NCBI GenBank assembly: GCA_964586775.1
Contig: CAZPJD010000026.1
Span: 1-38,387, forward strand
Direction: 5' to 3'
DNA from: JADLEX01 sp964586775
Lineage (GTDB): Bacteria; Lernaellota; Lernaellaia; JACKCT01
Length of the DNA stretch: 38,387 bases
Shown here in pieces: positions 8,225 to 15,422 of this stretch (its first letter is position 1; every line of letters begins with the position of its first letter). The notes below the pieces were generated by a model, which ran no database searches, was not told the origin of the DNA, and saw only the letters and a program-made list of their open reading frames with translations. Both the position numbers and the translations under genes were made by a program.

Positions 8225-9301
8225 GTGGCCGCCGAATCCGACAACATGCCGCGCCCGCGCGTCGCCATCGTCACCGTCGCCTTTCGCTCGCGCGACGCGC
8301 TGCCGAATCTGCTCGCGTCGCTGCGAGATGAAGGCGAGATCGACGCGGAGCGCGTCGTCATCGTCGTGGACAACGACTCGCACGACGGAACCGCCGACTG
8401 GCTGCGAGACACGCGGCCCGACGTGACGCTCATCGAGACCGGCCGCAATGCGGGCTTCGGCGCGGGTGTGAACGTCGGCGTCGCCCGGGCGGCGGAACTG
8501 GGCTGCACGCACGTCGCCGTGCTCAATCCCGACACGCGGGTGCGTCGCGGATGGCTGACGCCGCTCATCGAGACGTTGGAGGCGTTTCCCGGCGCGATGT
8601 GCGTTCAGCCGCTCATCCTGATGGACGACGGCGCGCGGGTGAACAGCGCGGGCAATCGCGTCCACCTGCTCGGCTTCGGGTTCACCGACGGCTACGGCTT
8701 GGATGCGTCGGCTTACGCGGGCCGCGCGCCATTCGCCTGCGCCACGTGCAGCGGCTGCGCGTTCGTCATGCGCGTCGCCGATTTCACGCGCCTCGGCGGA
8801 TTCGACGAGCAATTCTTTCTCTACGTCGAGGATCAGGATCTGGGGTGGCGGGTGCGTCTGGCGGGCGGCGAGAATGTCGTCGTGCCCGCGTCGGTGATCG
8901 ACCACGACTACGAATTCTCCAAGAGCGCCGACAAGTTCCGATACCTCGAACGCAATCGTTGGGCGTTTGTCGGATCGTACTTTCCCGCTTCGTGGATTCT
9001 TCGACTCGCGCCGTTTTTCTTCGCAATGGAGATCGCGGTGCTGCTGCAGCTCGCGCGGTCGGGACTGGCCGGCGCGAAATGGCGCGCGGTGCGCGAGGCG
9101 TTTGCGCCCCAGTTCCGCGCCTGGGTCTCGCGGCGGCGGCACATCGCGCTGGCGAATCCGAATGCGGCGCACGTGCTGCGCGATCACGTGAGCGCGAAGC
9201 TCGAATTCGCGGGGCTCGGCACGTCGCTCGCCGATCGCGTGCTCAACCCGGTGCTCACGGCGTGGTGGCGGCTGGTCGGTCCGCGATCAAGCCTTGGTTG
9301 A
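8225..9301 (+). CDS. Family 2 glycosyltransferase (rhamnosyltransferase-like)
   Basis: GT-A fold enzyme of 358 residues. The start has VAIVTVAFRSRDAL, then VIVVDNDSHDGTADWL (nucleotide-binding), RNAGFGAGVNVG, and VLNPDTRV in the place of the metal-binding DxD. GGFDEQFFLYVEDQDLGWR follows with the catalytic-base ED motif. A hydrophobic segment near 258-278 suggests a membrane-associated C-terminus. The GTG at 8225 has AAGGA six bases upstream. The convergent gene encodes a DUF2304 protein, a frequent partner of such transferases. It probably adds a sugar to O-antigen or exopolysaccharide. Confidence 0.9.
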   Translation: MAAESDNMPRPRVAIVTVAFRSRDALPNLLASLRDEGEIDAERVVIVVDNDSHDGTADWLRDTRPDVTLIETGRNAGFGAGVNVGVARAAELGCTHVAVLNPDTRVRRGWLTPLIETLEAFPGAMCVQPLILMDDGARVNSAGNRVHLLGFGFTDGYGLDASAYAGRAPFACATCSGCAFVMRVADFTRLGGFDEQFFLYVEDQDLGWRVRLAGGENVVVPASVIDHDYEFSKSADKFRYLERNRWAFVGSYFPASWILRLAPFFFAMEIAVLLQLARSGLAGAKWRAVREAFAPQFRAWVSRRRHIALANPNAAHVLRDHVSAKLEFAGLGTSLADRVLNPVLTAWWRLVGPRSSLG

Positions 9302-9745
9302 CGGTTCGCCGCCGTCGGACGGCTCCGGCTTCGATTGATCCAGCCGGTGTTCGAGCACGCGCATCCTCTGCCGAAGCTGCGACAGATCCTGATCCTGCTC
9401 GATGATGCGCAGCACCAACTTTTCCTCGTTCGACTTGAAGCGCGAGAGCGCGACCGAGAAGTGCAGCACAATGAGAGTGAGGAAGAGAATGCCCGTGAGC
9501 AGGATGGCCGAAGGCGGATAGTTGACGCCGATCAGGCGCGACACACTGGTCACGATCGACGGCGACAGCACCATCGGCAGGAGCACGAAGGCCGCGACGA
9601 CCCACAGAATGGCGTAGCGCTCCTTGAGCGCGCGGCGGCGGATGAGTTCGAGCGTGAGGATCATAAAAAAGACGATGAAGATCGCGGCGAAGACGCGCTG
9701 CCGGAAGATCAATTCACTCGTCAGTGCTAACGGCGACTCCGACAT
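9287..9745 (-). CDS. DUF2304 membrane protein
   Basis: Protein of 152 residues with three hydrophobic segments (about 16-33, 44-66 and 74-100) and a charged helical C-terminus (about 100-145) likely to form a coiled coil. RRRALKERYAILWVVA is the hallmark of DUF2304. These small proteins are commonly encoded next to membrane-linked family 2 glycosyltransferases, as here. A role in polyprenyl-sugar handling is a guess. GAGGGG sits before the ATG. Its end overlaps the end of the convergent glycosyltransferase gene by 15 bp. Confidence 0.87.
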   Translation of the reverse strand: MSESPLALTSELIFRQRVFAAIFIVFFMILTLELIRRRALKERYAILWVVAAFVLLPMVLSPSIVTSVSRLIGVNYPPSAILLTGILFLTLIVLHFSVALSRFKSNEEKLVLRIIEQDQDLSQLRQRMRVLEHRLDQSKPEPSDGGEPSTKA

Positions 9746-9800
9746 GATCCCCTCCGAAACCCGCCGTCTCTATCCCTTACGGCCCGCTATCGACGAGCGC

Positions 9801-10682
9801 TCACACTTTGGCGAGCGCTTCCTCGATGATCCCCGCGAGTCCCCGCTCGAACGGCACCTCGGGCTGCCAGCCGAGCAGTTTACGCGCCTTTTCGGTCGAA
9901 ACCTTGGCGGGGGCGATGTCGCCTGCGCGGGCTTCTTCATACTTGATCTCGGTCGGGAATTTCGCGGCGACCAGCTCGGCGAGCCGCTTGATCGACACGA
10001 ATTCGGTGCCCGTAATGTTGAAGACCTCGCCGCGCAAATCGGAGCGCAGCACGAGCGCGCACGCGCGACCGATGTCGAACGCATGCACGAACTCGCGGCC
10101 CTGCTCGCCGGTGCCTTTGATCGTGATCGGCTCGCCCTTCATGCCCTTGCGGATGAAGATCGAGAAGACCGAGTTGGAACGCATGCGCGTGCCGAACGCG
10201 GTGCCGATGCGCAGCGCGACGGCGGGCACGCCCTTGAGGCGATCGTAGGCCATCGCCATATGCTCTCCGGCGAGCTTGGTGATGTTGTAGGGATGGTCGG
10301 GCCGGCAGGGGTGCTTTTCGTCCATCGGCTGATATTCGGGCTCGCCGTACACCTCCCACGTGGAGATGTAGACGAACTTCTTCACGCCCACGGCCTTCGC
10401 CGCCTCGAGCATGTTCGCGGTGCCCGTGGCATTGATCGTCGCCGCCAGCGGCGGATTCTCGAACGCAAGATACACGTCGCCCACCGCCGCGAAATGGCAG
10501 ACGCCCTCGACGCCGGCTAGCGCCGACTTGAGCGCGTCGAGCGAAAGCAGATCAGCGCCGACGATGCCGCGCGCCGCGTCGGCATCCTTATCCAGACGCA
10601 CGACCTCGAAACCGTCTTTTTCGAGCACGTCCGCGACGTGCGAGCCCAAAAATCCCGCCGCCCCCGTCACCGCCACCTTCAT
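9801..10682 (-). CDS. NAD-dependent sugar-nucleotide epimerase/dehydratase (extended SDR)
   Basis: Extended short-chain dehydrogenase of 293 residues. NAD-binding motif GAAGFLG (7-13), Asp in VVRLDKD for NAD, HFAAVGDV, the active-site region ISTWEVYGE, and catalytic YNITK. The C-terminal part binds the sugar nucleotide and ends in LGWQPEVPFERGLAGIIEEA, as in GalE/WbpP-type proteins. It would act on a UDP- or dTDP-sugar to supply glycan precursors. It sits 55 bp downstream of the DUF2304 gene on the same strand. The exact reaction cannot be set from sequence. Confidence 0.88.
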   Translation of the reverse strand: MKVAVTGAAGFLGSHVADVLEKDGFEVVRLDKDADAARGIVGADLLSLDALKSALAGVEGVCHFAAVGDVYLAFENPPLAATINATGTANMLEAAKAVGVKKFVYISTWEVYGEPEYQPMDEKHPCRPDHPYNITKLAGEHMAMAYDRLKGVPAVALRIGTAFGTRMRSNSVFSIFIRKGMKGEPITIKGTGEQGREFVHAFDIGRACALVLRSDLRGEVFNITGTEFVSIKRLAELVAAKFPTEIKYEEARAGDIAPAKVSTEKARKLLGWQPEVPFERGLAGIIEEALAKV

Positions 10683-10893
10683 GACCGCATCTCCTCGTGA
10701 AATTCACGCGGCGTGCGCCGCACATCCCGGCGCCGCGCGAAAGGAGATTCGCGACGCCAAATCGCGCGGCATGTTACGGCGAAACGATGAATTTGCAACC
10801 GTTTCGAGCGCGCGCGCTCGGCGCCGGAGGAGCCAACGGACTATCGAAAGTGACCCATTTCGCAAGCGGGATGCGTCGAAACCGCGTCTCGGA

Positions 10894-11430
10894 CTACTTG
10901 CGCTTCCCGGTCCCCTGCATGGCCATCTTCGATCCGTCGGCCATGTCGTAGGTAAATCCGTACGAGGCGTCGTTGCCCTTGAAGTCCATCCATAAGACCT
11001 CGGTCACGGCCTGCGTCCCGAGCCCGCCCTTGTACGTGCCGCAATCGAGTTTGGTGTCGCTCGTCCAGTGGCACGTGTGATCGTGGACCTCGCCGTCGGA
11101 GCCCATCGCCATGAAGTGAACGGCCTTGGTAAACGGGTCGTAGCCGATGAGCTGCGCGCCCTCCCACGGCTGGCTCGATCCCGAAGCCTTGCCTGTGCAG
11201 ACCACCGCCTTGCCGAGCGCCGTTTCTTTGCATTCGTACGTCACCGTGAATTTCTCCGGCGCGGGCATGCCGGTCATGGTCATCTCCTGGGCAAACGTCC
11301 ACGTACCCTTGAAGGCGTCGACGGTCTTTTTCACCTCGGGCGGATCGGGCGGCGGCGCGGGAGGGTCACCGGCATATGCGACGGCGGCGAAACACACGAG
11401 AAGGCCAACGACGGTCCAATTCCGTAGCAT
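10894..11430 (-). CDS. Exported DUF1579-like protein
   Basis: Protein of 178 residues with a signal peptide (LVCFAAVAYAG, cleavage near 21) and a Pro/Asp linker. The single domain has the pattern of DUF1579: FKGTWTFAQEMTMTG near the start, strands with LIGYDPFTKAVHFMAMGSDGEVH, and a basic end TGKRK. It is probably a periplasmic lipocalin-like barrel of unknown ligand. The start is ATG 11430 because AGGAG lies five bases before it; an in-frame GTG at 11436 would overlap that site. It has no operon partner: about 210 bp without a gene separate it from the epimerase start, and nothing was recognised in that gap. Confidence 0.62.
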   Translation of the reverse strand: MLRNWTVVGLLVCFAAVAYAGDPPAPPPDPPEVKKTVDAFKGTWTFAQEMTMTGMPAPEKFTVTYECKETALGKAVVCTGKASGSSQPWEGAQLIGYDPFTKAVHFMAMGSDGEVHDHTCHWTSDTKLDCGTYKGGLGTQAVTEVLWMDFKGNDASYGFTYDMADGSKMAMQGTGKRK

Positions 11431-11556
11431 GTTCACTCCTGAGTTGTGGGTTCACGGCGGAGTGTGCGTGTTTGAACGGGAATACGCCACACAAATTGGC
11501 CGTTGTGCCGATCCCCTTACATCGGATTTGTGAGGTTGCTCGAAATCGCGGCGGCG

Positions 11557-12267
11557 CTACTCGAACGAATAGCCAATCAGGCCGTTCAGGCGCAAACCGC
11601 CCATGCCGCCGTTGCTCACGGTGGTCGCGATCGGCCCTTCGTCGCCCGCGTCGCCGCTGAAGGTCATGATCCAGTAATCGAGCGATCCGCCGAGCGTGAA
11701 TCCGCCCCGGAAGCGATACCAGGAGCCGATGGAGAGATCGAAGTCGCCGCCGCCGAGCGCCTTGGAGGTCGCCGTGTCGCCGGGAAAATCGACGGTGAAC
11801 TGCGTTCGCCCGAAACCCAGGTGCGACATCAGGGCGAGATTCGCGCGTTTTTCGGGGCCGAAATAGAACTGGTAGCCGAGGCCCACGTTGAGGAACACGA
11901 AGCGGTACGCGAAGTCGTAGTCGAGAAAGATGTTGTCGCTCGTGGCCGTGCCGCTTCCGCCGCCGAATGGAAGCGAGGCCGAGATCGTGAAGCCGCGACC
12001 AGCGCCGGGCATGAAGAACGCCTCGGGGATGAGCGCGGTGTGGCTCACGCCCGTGATCTCCACACCTTCCTCGAAGTTGAAGGTGCCGTCGTAAACGTCC
12101 CACTCGGTGGTCATCGACCCCGCGCCGCCGCCGACCGCGGGTCGCAGCGCCAGCACGCACCACGGCGGCGTCGCCGAGGCGCTGGTCGTCGCAGTCTCCT
12201 GCGCGAGCGCGAACGGAGCGCACAAACCCACGAAGATCATGACCGATGCCACGATTGCGCGCTTCAC
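11557..12267 (-). CDS. Predicted outer-membrane beta-barrel protein
   Basis: Protein of 236 residues, family not recognised. It has a signal peptide (residues 1-21, ending PFALAQ), then alternating polar/aromatic strands such as FLDYDFAYRFVFLNVGLGYQFYFGP and FDLSIGSWYRFRGGFTLGGSLDYW. The C-terminus LRLNGLIGYSFE resembles a barrel-insertion signal with a penultimate Phe. The start is GTG 12267, with a perfect AAGGAGG five bases before it; a longer frame to 12315 lacks any ribosome site. It is divergent from the putative selenoprotein gene 100 bp away. No function is proposed. Confidence 0.6.
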   Translation of the reverse strand: MKRAIVASVMIFVGLCAPFALAQETATTSASATPPWCVLALRPAVGGGAGSMTTEWDVYDGTFNFEEGVEITGVSHTALIPEAFFMPGAGRGFTISASLPFGGGSGTATSDNIFLDYDFAYRFVFLNVGLGYQFYFGPEKRANLALMSHLGFGRTQFTVDFPGDTATSKALGGGDFDLSIGSWYRFRGGFTLGGSLDYWIMTFSGDAGDEGPIATTVSNGGMGGLRLNGLIGYSFE

Positions 12268-12307
12268 GGCGGCCTCCTTCTTCCCTAAGATCGTTTTCGG
12301 ATCACAA

Positions 12308-12347
12308 CGCAGCATATCCGCTGCGCGCCGGCCGACAAGTGGTCGGC
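12308..12347. repeat. Two perfect inverted repeats in the divergent promoter region
   Basis: CGCAGC-ATATCC-GCTGCG (12308-12325) and GCCGAC-AAGTG-GTCGGC (12331-12347) are two perfect six-base inverted repeats. Their centres are about 22 bp apart, roughly two helical turns. They lie between the beta-barrel gene (minus) and the UGA-containing gene (plus). They could be operators or small RNA hairpins; in G+C-rich DNA some such repeats occur by chance. Confidence 0.45.
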
Positions 12348-12367
12348 GAATTTATCGGGGTCGTGAC

Positions 12368-12541
12368 GTGCTCAAGATCGCGTTCAAGGTTTTTCTCGGC
12401 GCGGCCATCGGGGTCGGCGTCAGCTTCGCGGCGCAGGCCGCCGGTTCCACCTGAGGGATCCTCTGCCGGCCCGTGGTGGCCGGCCTGTTCGGCGCCGTCA
12501 TCGCGTTTACGTATTCGCTGGGCGAGTGGTCGCAGGATTGA
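12368..12541 (+). CDS. Putative small membrane selenoprotein with in-frame UGA (Sec29)
   Basis: A frame starting at GTG 12368 runs 28 codons to TGA (12452-12454), then continues in the same frame for 28 more codons to a second TGA at 12539-12541. Read through, it gives 57 residues: hydrophobic segment 4-25, then GST-U29-GILC-RP, then a second hydrophobic segment 36-51 and a short polar tail. U29 and C33 form a UxxxC pair. Both halves use G or C in 25 of 28 third codon positions, so both look coded. A SECIS-like hairpin follows the UGA. The layout (two short membrane segments around SGxC-PITxNP, then LYGAxxG) is what I recall of DUF6132, and U29 falls on its conserved Cys. The ribosome site is weak (GGGG, seven bases before GTG). 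Selenocysteine genes selA-D are not in the window. Alternative: a pseudogene or chance frame. Confidence 0.72.
12465..12484 (+). promoter_or_regulatory. Bacterial SECIS-like hairpin downstream of the UGA
   Basis: GCCGGCC (12465-12471), loop CGUGGU (12472-12477) and GGCCGGC (12478-12484) make a perfect seven-pair stem with a six-base loop. The loop begins 17 nt after the UGA, and a G is the second base of the loop. These values fit the bacterial SECIS rule as I know it (stem of 4-16 pairs, loop of 3-14 nt with G among the first two bases, 16-37 nt from UGA). It would bind SelB with Sec-tRNA. The hairpin lies within the coding frame, as bacterial SECIS elements do. Confidence 0.7.
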
Positions 12542-12560
12542 TCCGCGCCCGCGCGGCGGT

Positions 12561-13586
12561 CTACCACTTCGCCTCGTGTTCCTCCACGTAACCGCGCATC
12601 GTCACGGACGTCTTTTCGCCGTCGATCACGAATGTCCCCCGAAACTCGCCGAAGGGCTGGTGGAAGCGTGACATCATCACGCCGAGGTTCAGGTTTTCGG
12701 CGCGCTCGTTTTCGGGGATGAATTCGAGATCGACCTTCGCGTCGGAGCTGGTGATCCGCCACGGCCGCAGCACGTTCTCGGGATCGTAGCGGAAGAACAT
12801 CGTATCGACCTTGACCGGTTTGCCGCCGACCCAGTAGACGTTTTCGGTAAACCCCCGCTCGTTGATGCCCGAGACGAAGTTGCATCCCACGGTGCGCCCG
12901 TCGGGCAGATATCCCGAACCGCACGCCCAGTTCCAGAACGTGTAGTGTGCGGCGCAACCGGCGGTCCAGTCGAGGACGCCGAGCGCGCGCCGCTCGCCGA
13001 GGTCGAACTCGCGCCCGTCGACGCGCAATCGCCCCGTCACGGGCAGCGCGGCGGCCTTGTGGCAGTAGTTGAACCCGCGCAGGCCATTCTGCGTCACCGC
13101 GCACAGCGGCGTGATGGCGCGCTCGTCGAACTCGGCGTCGAGTTCCACGCCTGGCACGCGCAGCACCGCCTTGCGCGGCCCGTCGGCCAGGCGGTTGTCG
13201 AGGCGAATCTCGACGTTGCCACGCAGGTACTCGGTGACGCCCTCGATGGACGACGCGGAGTAGCGGCTGGCGCGGCCCCCGGGATCGAGAAAGCTGAACT
13301 CGCGGATCTTCGGCTCGTCACGCAGCGCGACGTAGGCGAAGGCGTTCGCCGCGTACCCGACATCGGCGACGGCGAGACCCGCCGTGATGTCGCGGGCGAT
13401 CACGCCTAGGTACTGCCAGCGCTTGATCGAGAGTCGGGCCGCCGCCCGCGACCGCGAAAACGGAAACGGCGCGACGCGACGGTAATCGAAGTCGTTCAGA
13501 TTGACGCTGCGAATGGCCTCGCCGTACACGCCGAACGACGGAACGCCGTCGTCGCCGATCAGGCGCTCGGGAGCGGAACCGAACAT
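12561..13586 (-). CDS. DUF2804 protein
   Basis: Protein of 341 residues with the features of DUF2804: YLGVIARDITAGLAVADVGYAANAFAYV near the start, RGFNYCHKAAALPVTG in the middle, LGVLDWTAGCAAHYTFWNWACGSG, and a strand-rich end with FHQPFGEFRGTF. It probably adopts a two-part lipocalin or CrtC-like fold; its activity is unknown. No signal peptide is seen. The start is ATG 13586, which has GGAG six bases before it; a GTG at 13598 is possible but lacks a site. It follows the SprT-like gene by 42 bp and converges on the putative selenoprotein gene. Confidence 0.82.
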   Translation of the reverse strand: MFGSAPERLIGDDGVPSFGVYGEAIRSVNLNDFDYRRVAPFPFSRSRAAARLSIKRWQYLGVIARDITAGLAVADVGYAANAFAYVALRDEPKIREFSFLDPGGRASRYSASSIEGVTEYLRGNVEIRLDNRLADGPRKAVLRVPGVELDAEFDERAITPLCAVTQNGLRGFNYCHKAAALPVTGRLRVDGREFDLGERRALGVLDWTAGCAAHYTFWNWACGSGYLPDGRTVGCNFVSGINERGFTENVYWVGGKPVKVDTMFFRYDPENVLRPWRITSSDAKVDLEFIPENERAENLNLGVMMSRFHQPFGEFRGTFVIDGEKTSVTMRGYVEEHEAKW

Positions 13587-13628
13587 CACGAACTCCACGA
13601 TGAAAATTCGGGCGATCAGCCCGCGCCA

Positions 13629-14531
13629 TCATCGCGATTGTTCGCGCGCTCGTCGAGCCTTGCGTCGCTCCTCGATCATGCGGTTCTTGGCGCGAATGAG
13701 CATGCGGATGTTCTCGGCGACCCACACCTCGGCCTCGATGTGTTTGGGGTAGCGCCGCATCTCTTCGTGGAACTCCGGCGAGTGGATCTCTCGGCGTCCC
13801 GCGGCGTCGTGGCGGCCCCGCAGTTTCCAGTGCACCATCTCGTGATACACCGTGTCCTCGACGACGTAGCGCGGGATCTGGTTCGTATCCAGCACGGGAT
13901 GGATCAGGATCGTGTTGTCGTCGGCGTGGAAGGTGCCGAGTTGAACGCTGCGCGTCCCCTTGCGCGCCGCGACGCGCTTCCAACCGATGTGGCTGTTGCA
14001 TTTTCCGTCGAAGTAACGCGCATTCATGTCGTCGAAGATTTTTTTCAGATCGACATGCACGCCTTTGACCGGCAACTCGGTGTGGCGCGGTCGACGCGCC
14101 TGCAGCGTGCGGATGACCTCGGCGCGATCGAGGTAACGCTTACTGGGGCTGCCCGGCGAAAACAGCTTGTGCGAGCGCGTGTCGAGCATCCAATACGCGA
14201 TCTCGCGCCAGACGTCGGGCCCCGCCTTCGCGAAGACATCGGAGATGCGCACGCGGCGCGTCCCGCCGCGTTCGTCTTTGAACGAAATGAGTTGCCGGCG
14301 GTTGCGCGTGTACGTCATGGAAACGGGTCGGCTGAGCACGCGGCGAAAGTAGCGTTCGATGTCCTGCGCCTCGCTCGACGCGGGCTCGAGCATCTCGGCC
14401 ACGCGGGGCGTCGGCGTCTTGCGCGGCGCGGAGGCGCGGCCGCCTTTTCCCGGCGTCGGCGTTTCTTCGAGGAACGGAAGACGCAGTTGACGCGTCGATT
14501 CACGTGATTTTCGGTTTGATTTTCGGGTCAC
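13629..14531 (-). CDS. SprT-like zinc metallopeptidase domain protein
   Basis: Protein of about 300 residues. A basic, Pro-rich N-terminus (1-60) precedes an SprT-like domain: VKGVHVDLKKIFDDMNARYFDGK, then HIGWKR, then the zinc motif YHEMVHWKL (about 227-235) with a third ligand in IHSPEFHEEMRRYP. The E of HExxH is present, so it may be an active protease. The positively charged ends suggest DNA or ribosome contact. I chose GTG 14531 because GGAG lies seven bases before it; the frame is open to a GTG at 14639. The 144 bp upstream to pgl hold no gene. Confidence 0.78.
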   Translation of the reverse strand: MTRKSNRKSRESTRQLRLPFLEETPTPGKGGRASAPRKTPTPRVAEMLEPASSEAQDIERYFRRVLSRPVSMTYTRNRRQLISFKDERGGTRRVRISDVFAKAGPDVWREIAYWMLDTRSHKLFSPGSPSKRYLDRAEVIRTLQARRPRHTELPVKGVHVDLKKIFDDMNARYFDGKCNSHIGWKRVAARKGTRSVQLGTFHADDNTILIHPVLDTNQIPRYVVEDTVYHEMVHWKLRGRHDAAGRREIHSPEFHEEMRRYPKHIEAEVWVAENIRMLIRAKNRMIEERRKARRAREQSR

Positions 14532-14675
14532 CGCATGCTCCGTCGTGGCGAGGAATCCGGCCGGAATTGGGCCGACAAGACGCTGACGGGGCGTATTTTG
14601 GGACAAGGAAAACGCGCGTCGCAACGGGTTGCGGATCACAATCGAAAAAAGATGTTGGCGTTACGGAACGTAGGG

Positions 14676-15422
14676 TTATTTGAGGTTGGCTGCGGCGGCC
14701 TGATCGAGCCACCAAAGGCTCTCGCCTCGGCTTGGGCGGACATGCGCTGCGGGCAAGTCGGAACCGCCGGAGAAAACCTCTGCGATTACGCTGGCTTTCG
14801 ATTTACCCACCGCCAGAAACCAAACCCGATCGGCATGGTTGAGAAGAGAATATGTAAATGTAACCCGCGGTGAATCATCTTTCATTCCAACCGTCACAAG
14901 CCGGTCTTCGACGCCCAGGGCCTCTGTTCCGGGAAAAAGCGATGCGGTGTGGCCGTCCTCGCCGATGCCGAGCAGGATCAGATCAAAAGCCGGAATGCCC
15001 GCGTCGCCCCACGCCGCGCGCATCGCCCGCTCGTAATCCGCCGCCGCTCGATCGGCGCCCGCGTGCGCATCGACGACGCGAAACACGTTCTCCCGCGGAA
15101 TCGGCACGTGCGCCAGCATCGCCTCGCTCGCCATGCGAAAGTTGCTGTCGGGATGATCGGCGGGCACGGCACGTTCGTCGCCGAAGAACACGAACGTCCG
15201 ATCCCACGGCATGTCGTCTATGTGGGGCTTTCGCGCGAGGCACTCGTACACGGCGCGCGGCGTGGAGCCCCCCGAAAGCGCCCACCAAAAACGCCCACGC
15301 AATCGGGCGCACTCACGCGCGACATCGACGATCGCTCGCGCAACGGCATCGGCCAGGTCGCCCGGCGTGTCGAAAACGCGCGCCGCTCGGCCTCCGGCCT
15401 CGATCTTCAGGGTTTGCGCCAT
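14676..15422 (-). CDS. pgl: 6-phosphogluconolactonase
   Basis: Cytosolic enzyme of 248 residues that hydrolyses 6-phosphogluconolactone, the second step of the oxidative pentose-phosphate pathway. Motifs are WWALSGGSTPRAVYECLA, FVFFGDERAVPADHPDSNFRMA and LGIGEDGHTASLFPGT, all typical of the DevB/Pgl type. The ATG at 15422 lies inside the end of zwf (16-bp overlap), so the two are probably translationally coupled. It is the last gene of gnd-zwf-pgl. No clear terminator was seen after it. Confidence 0.94.
   Translation of the reverse strand: MAQTLKIEAGGRAARVFDTPGDLADAVARAIVDVARECARLRGRFWWALSGGSTPRAVYECLARKPHIDDMPWDRTFVFFGDERAVPADHPDSNFRMASEAMLAHVPIPRENVFRVVDAHAGADRAAADYERAMRAAWGDAGIPAFDLILLGIGEDGHTASLFPGTEALGVEDRLVTVGMKDDSPRVTFTYSLLNHADRVWFLAVGKSKASVIAEVFSGGSDLPAAHVRPSRGESLWWLDQAAAANLK

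Noticed and set aside
12448..12460. Frameshift or sequencing error as the explanation for the two-part small gene
   Set aside because: Both halves are in the same frame, so no indel is needed. A single-base error making TGA from a sense codon cannot be excluded, but the hairpin at the right distance argues against it.
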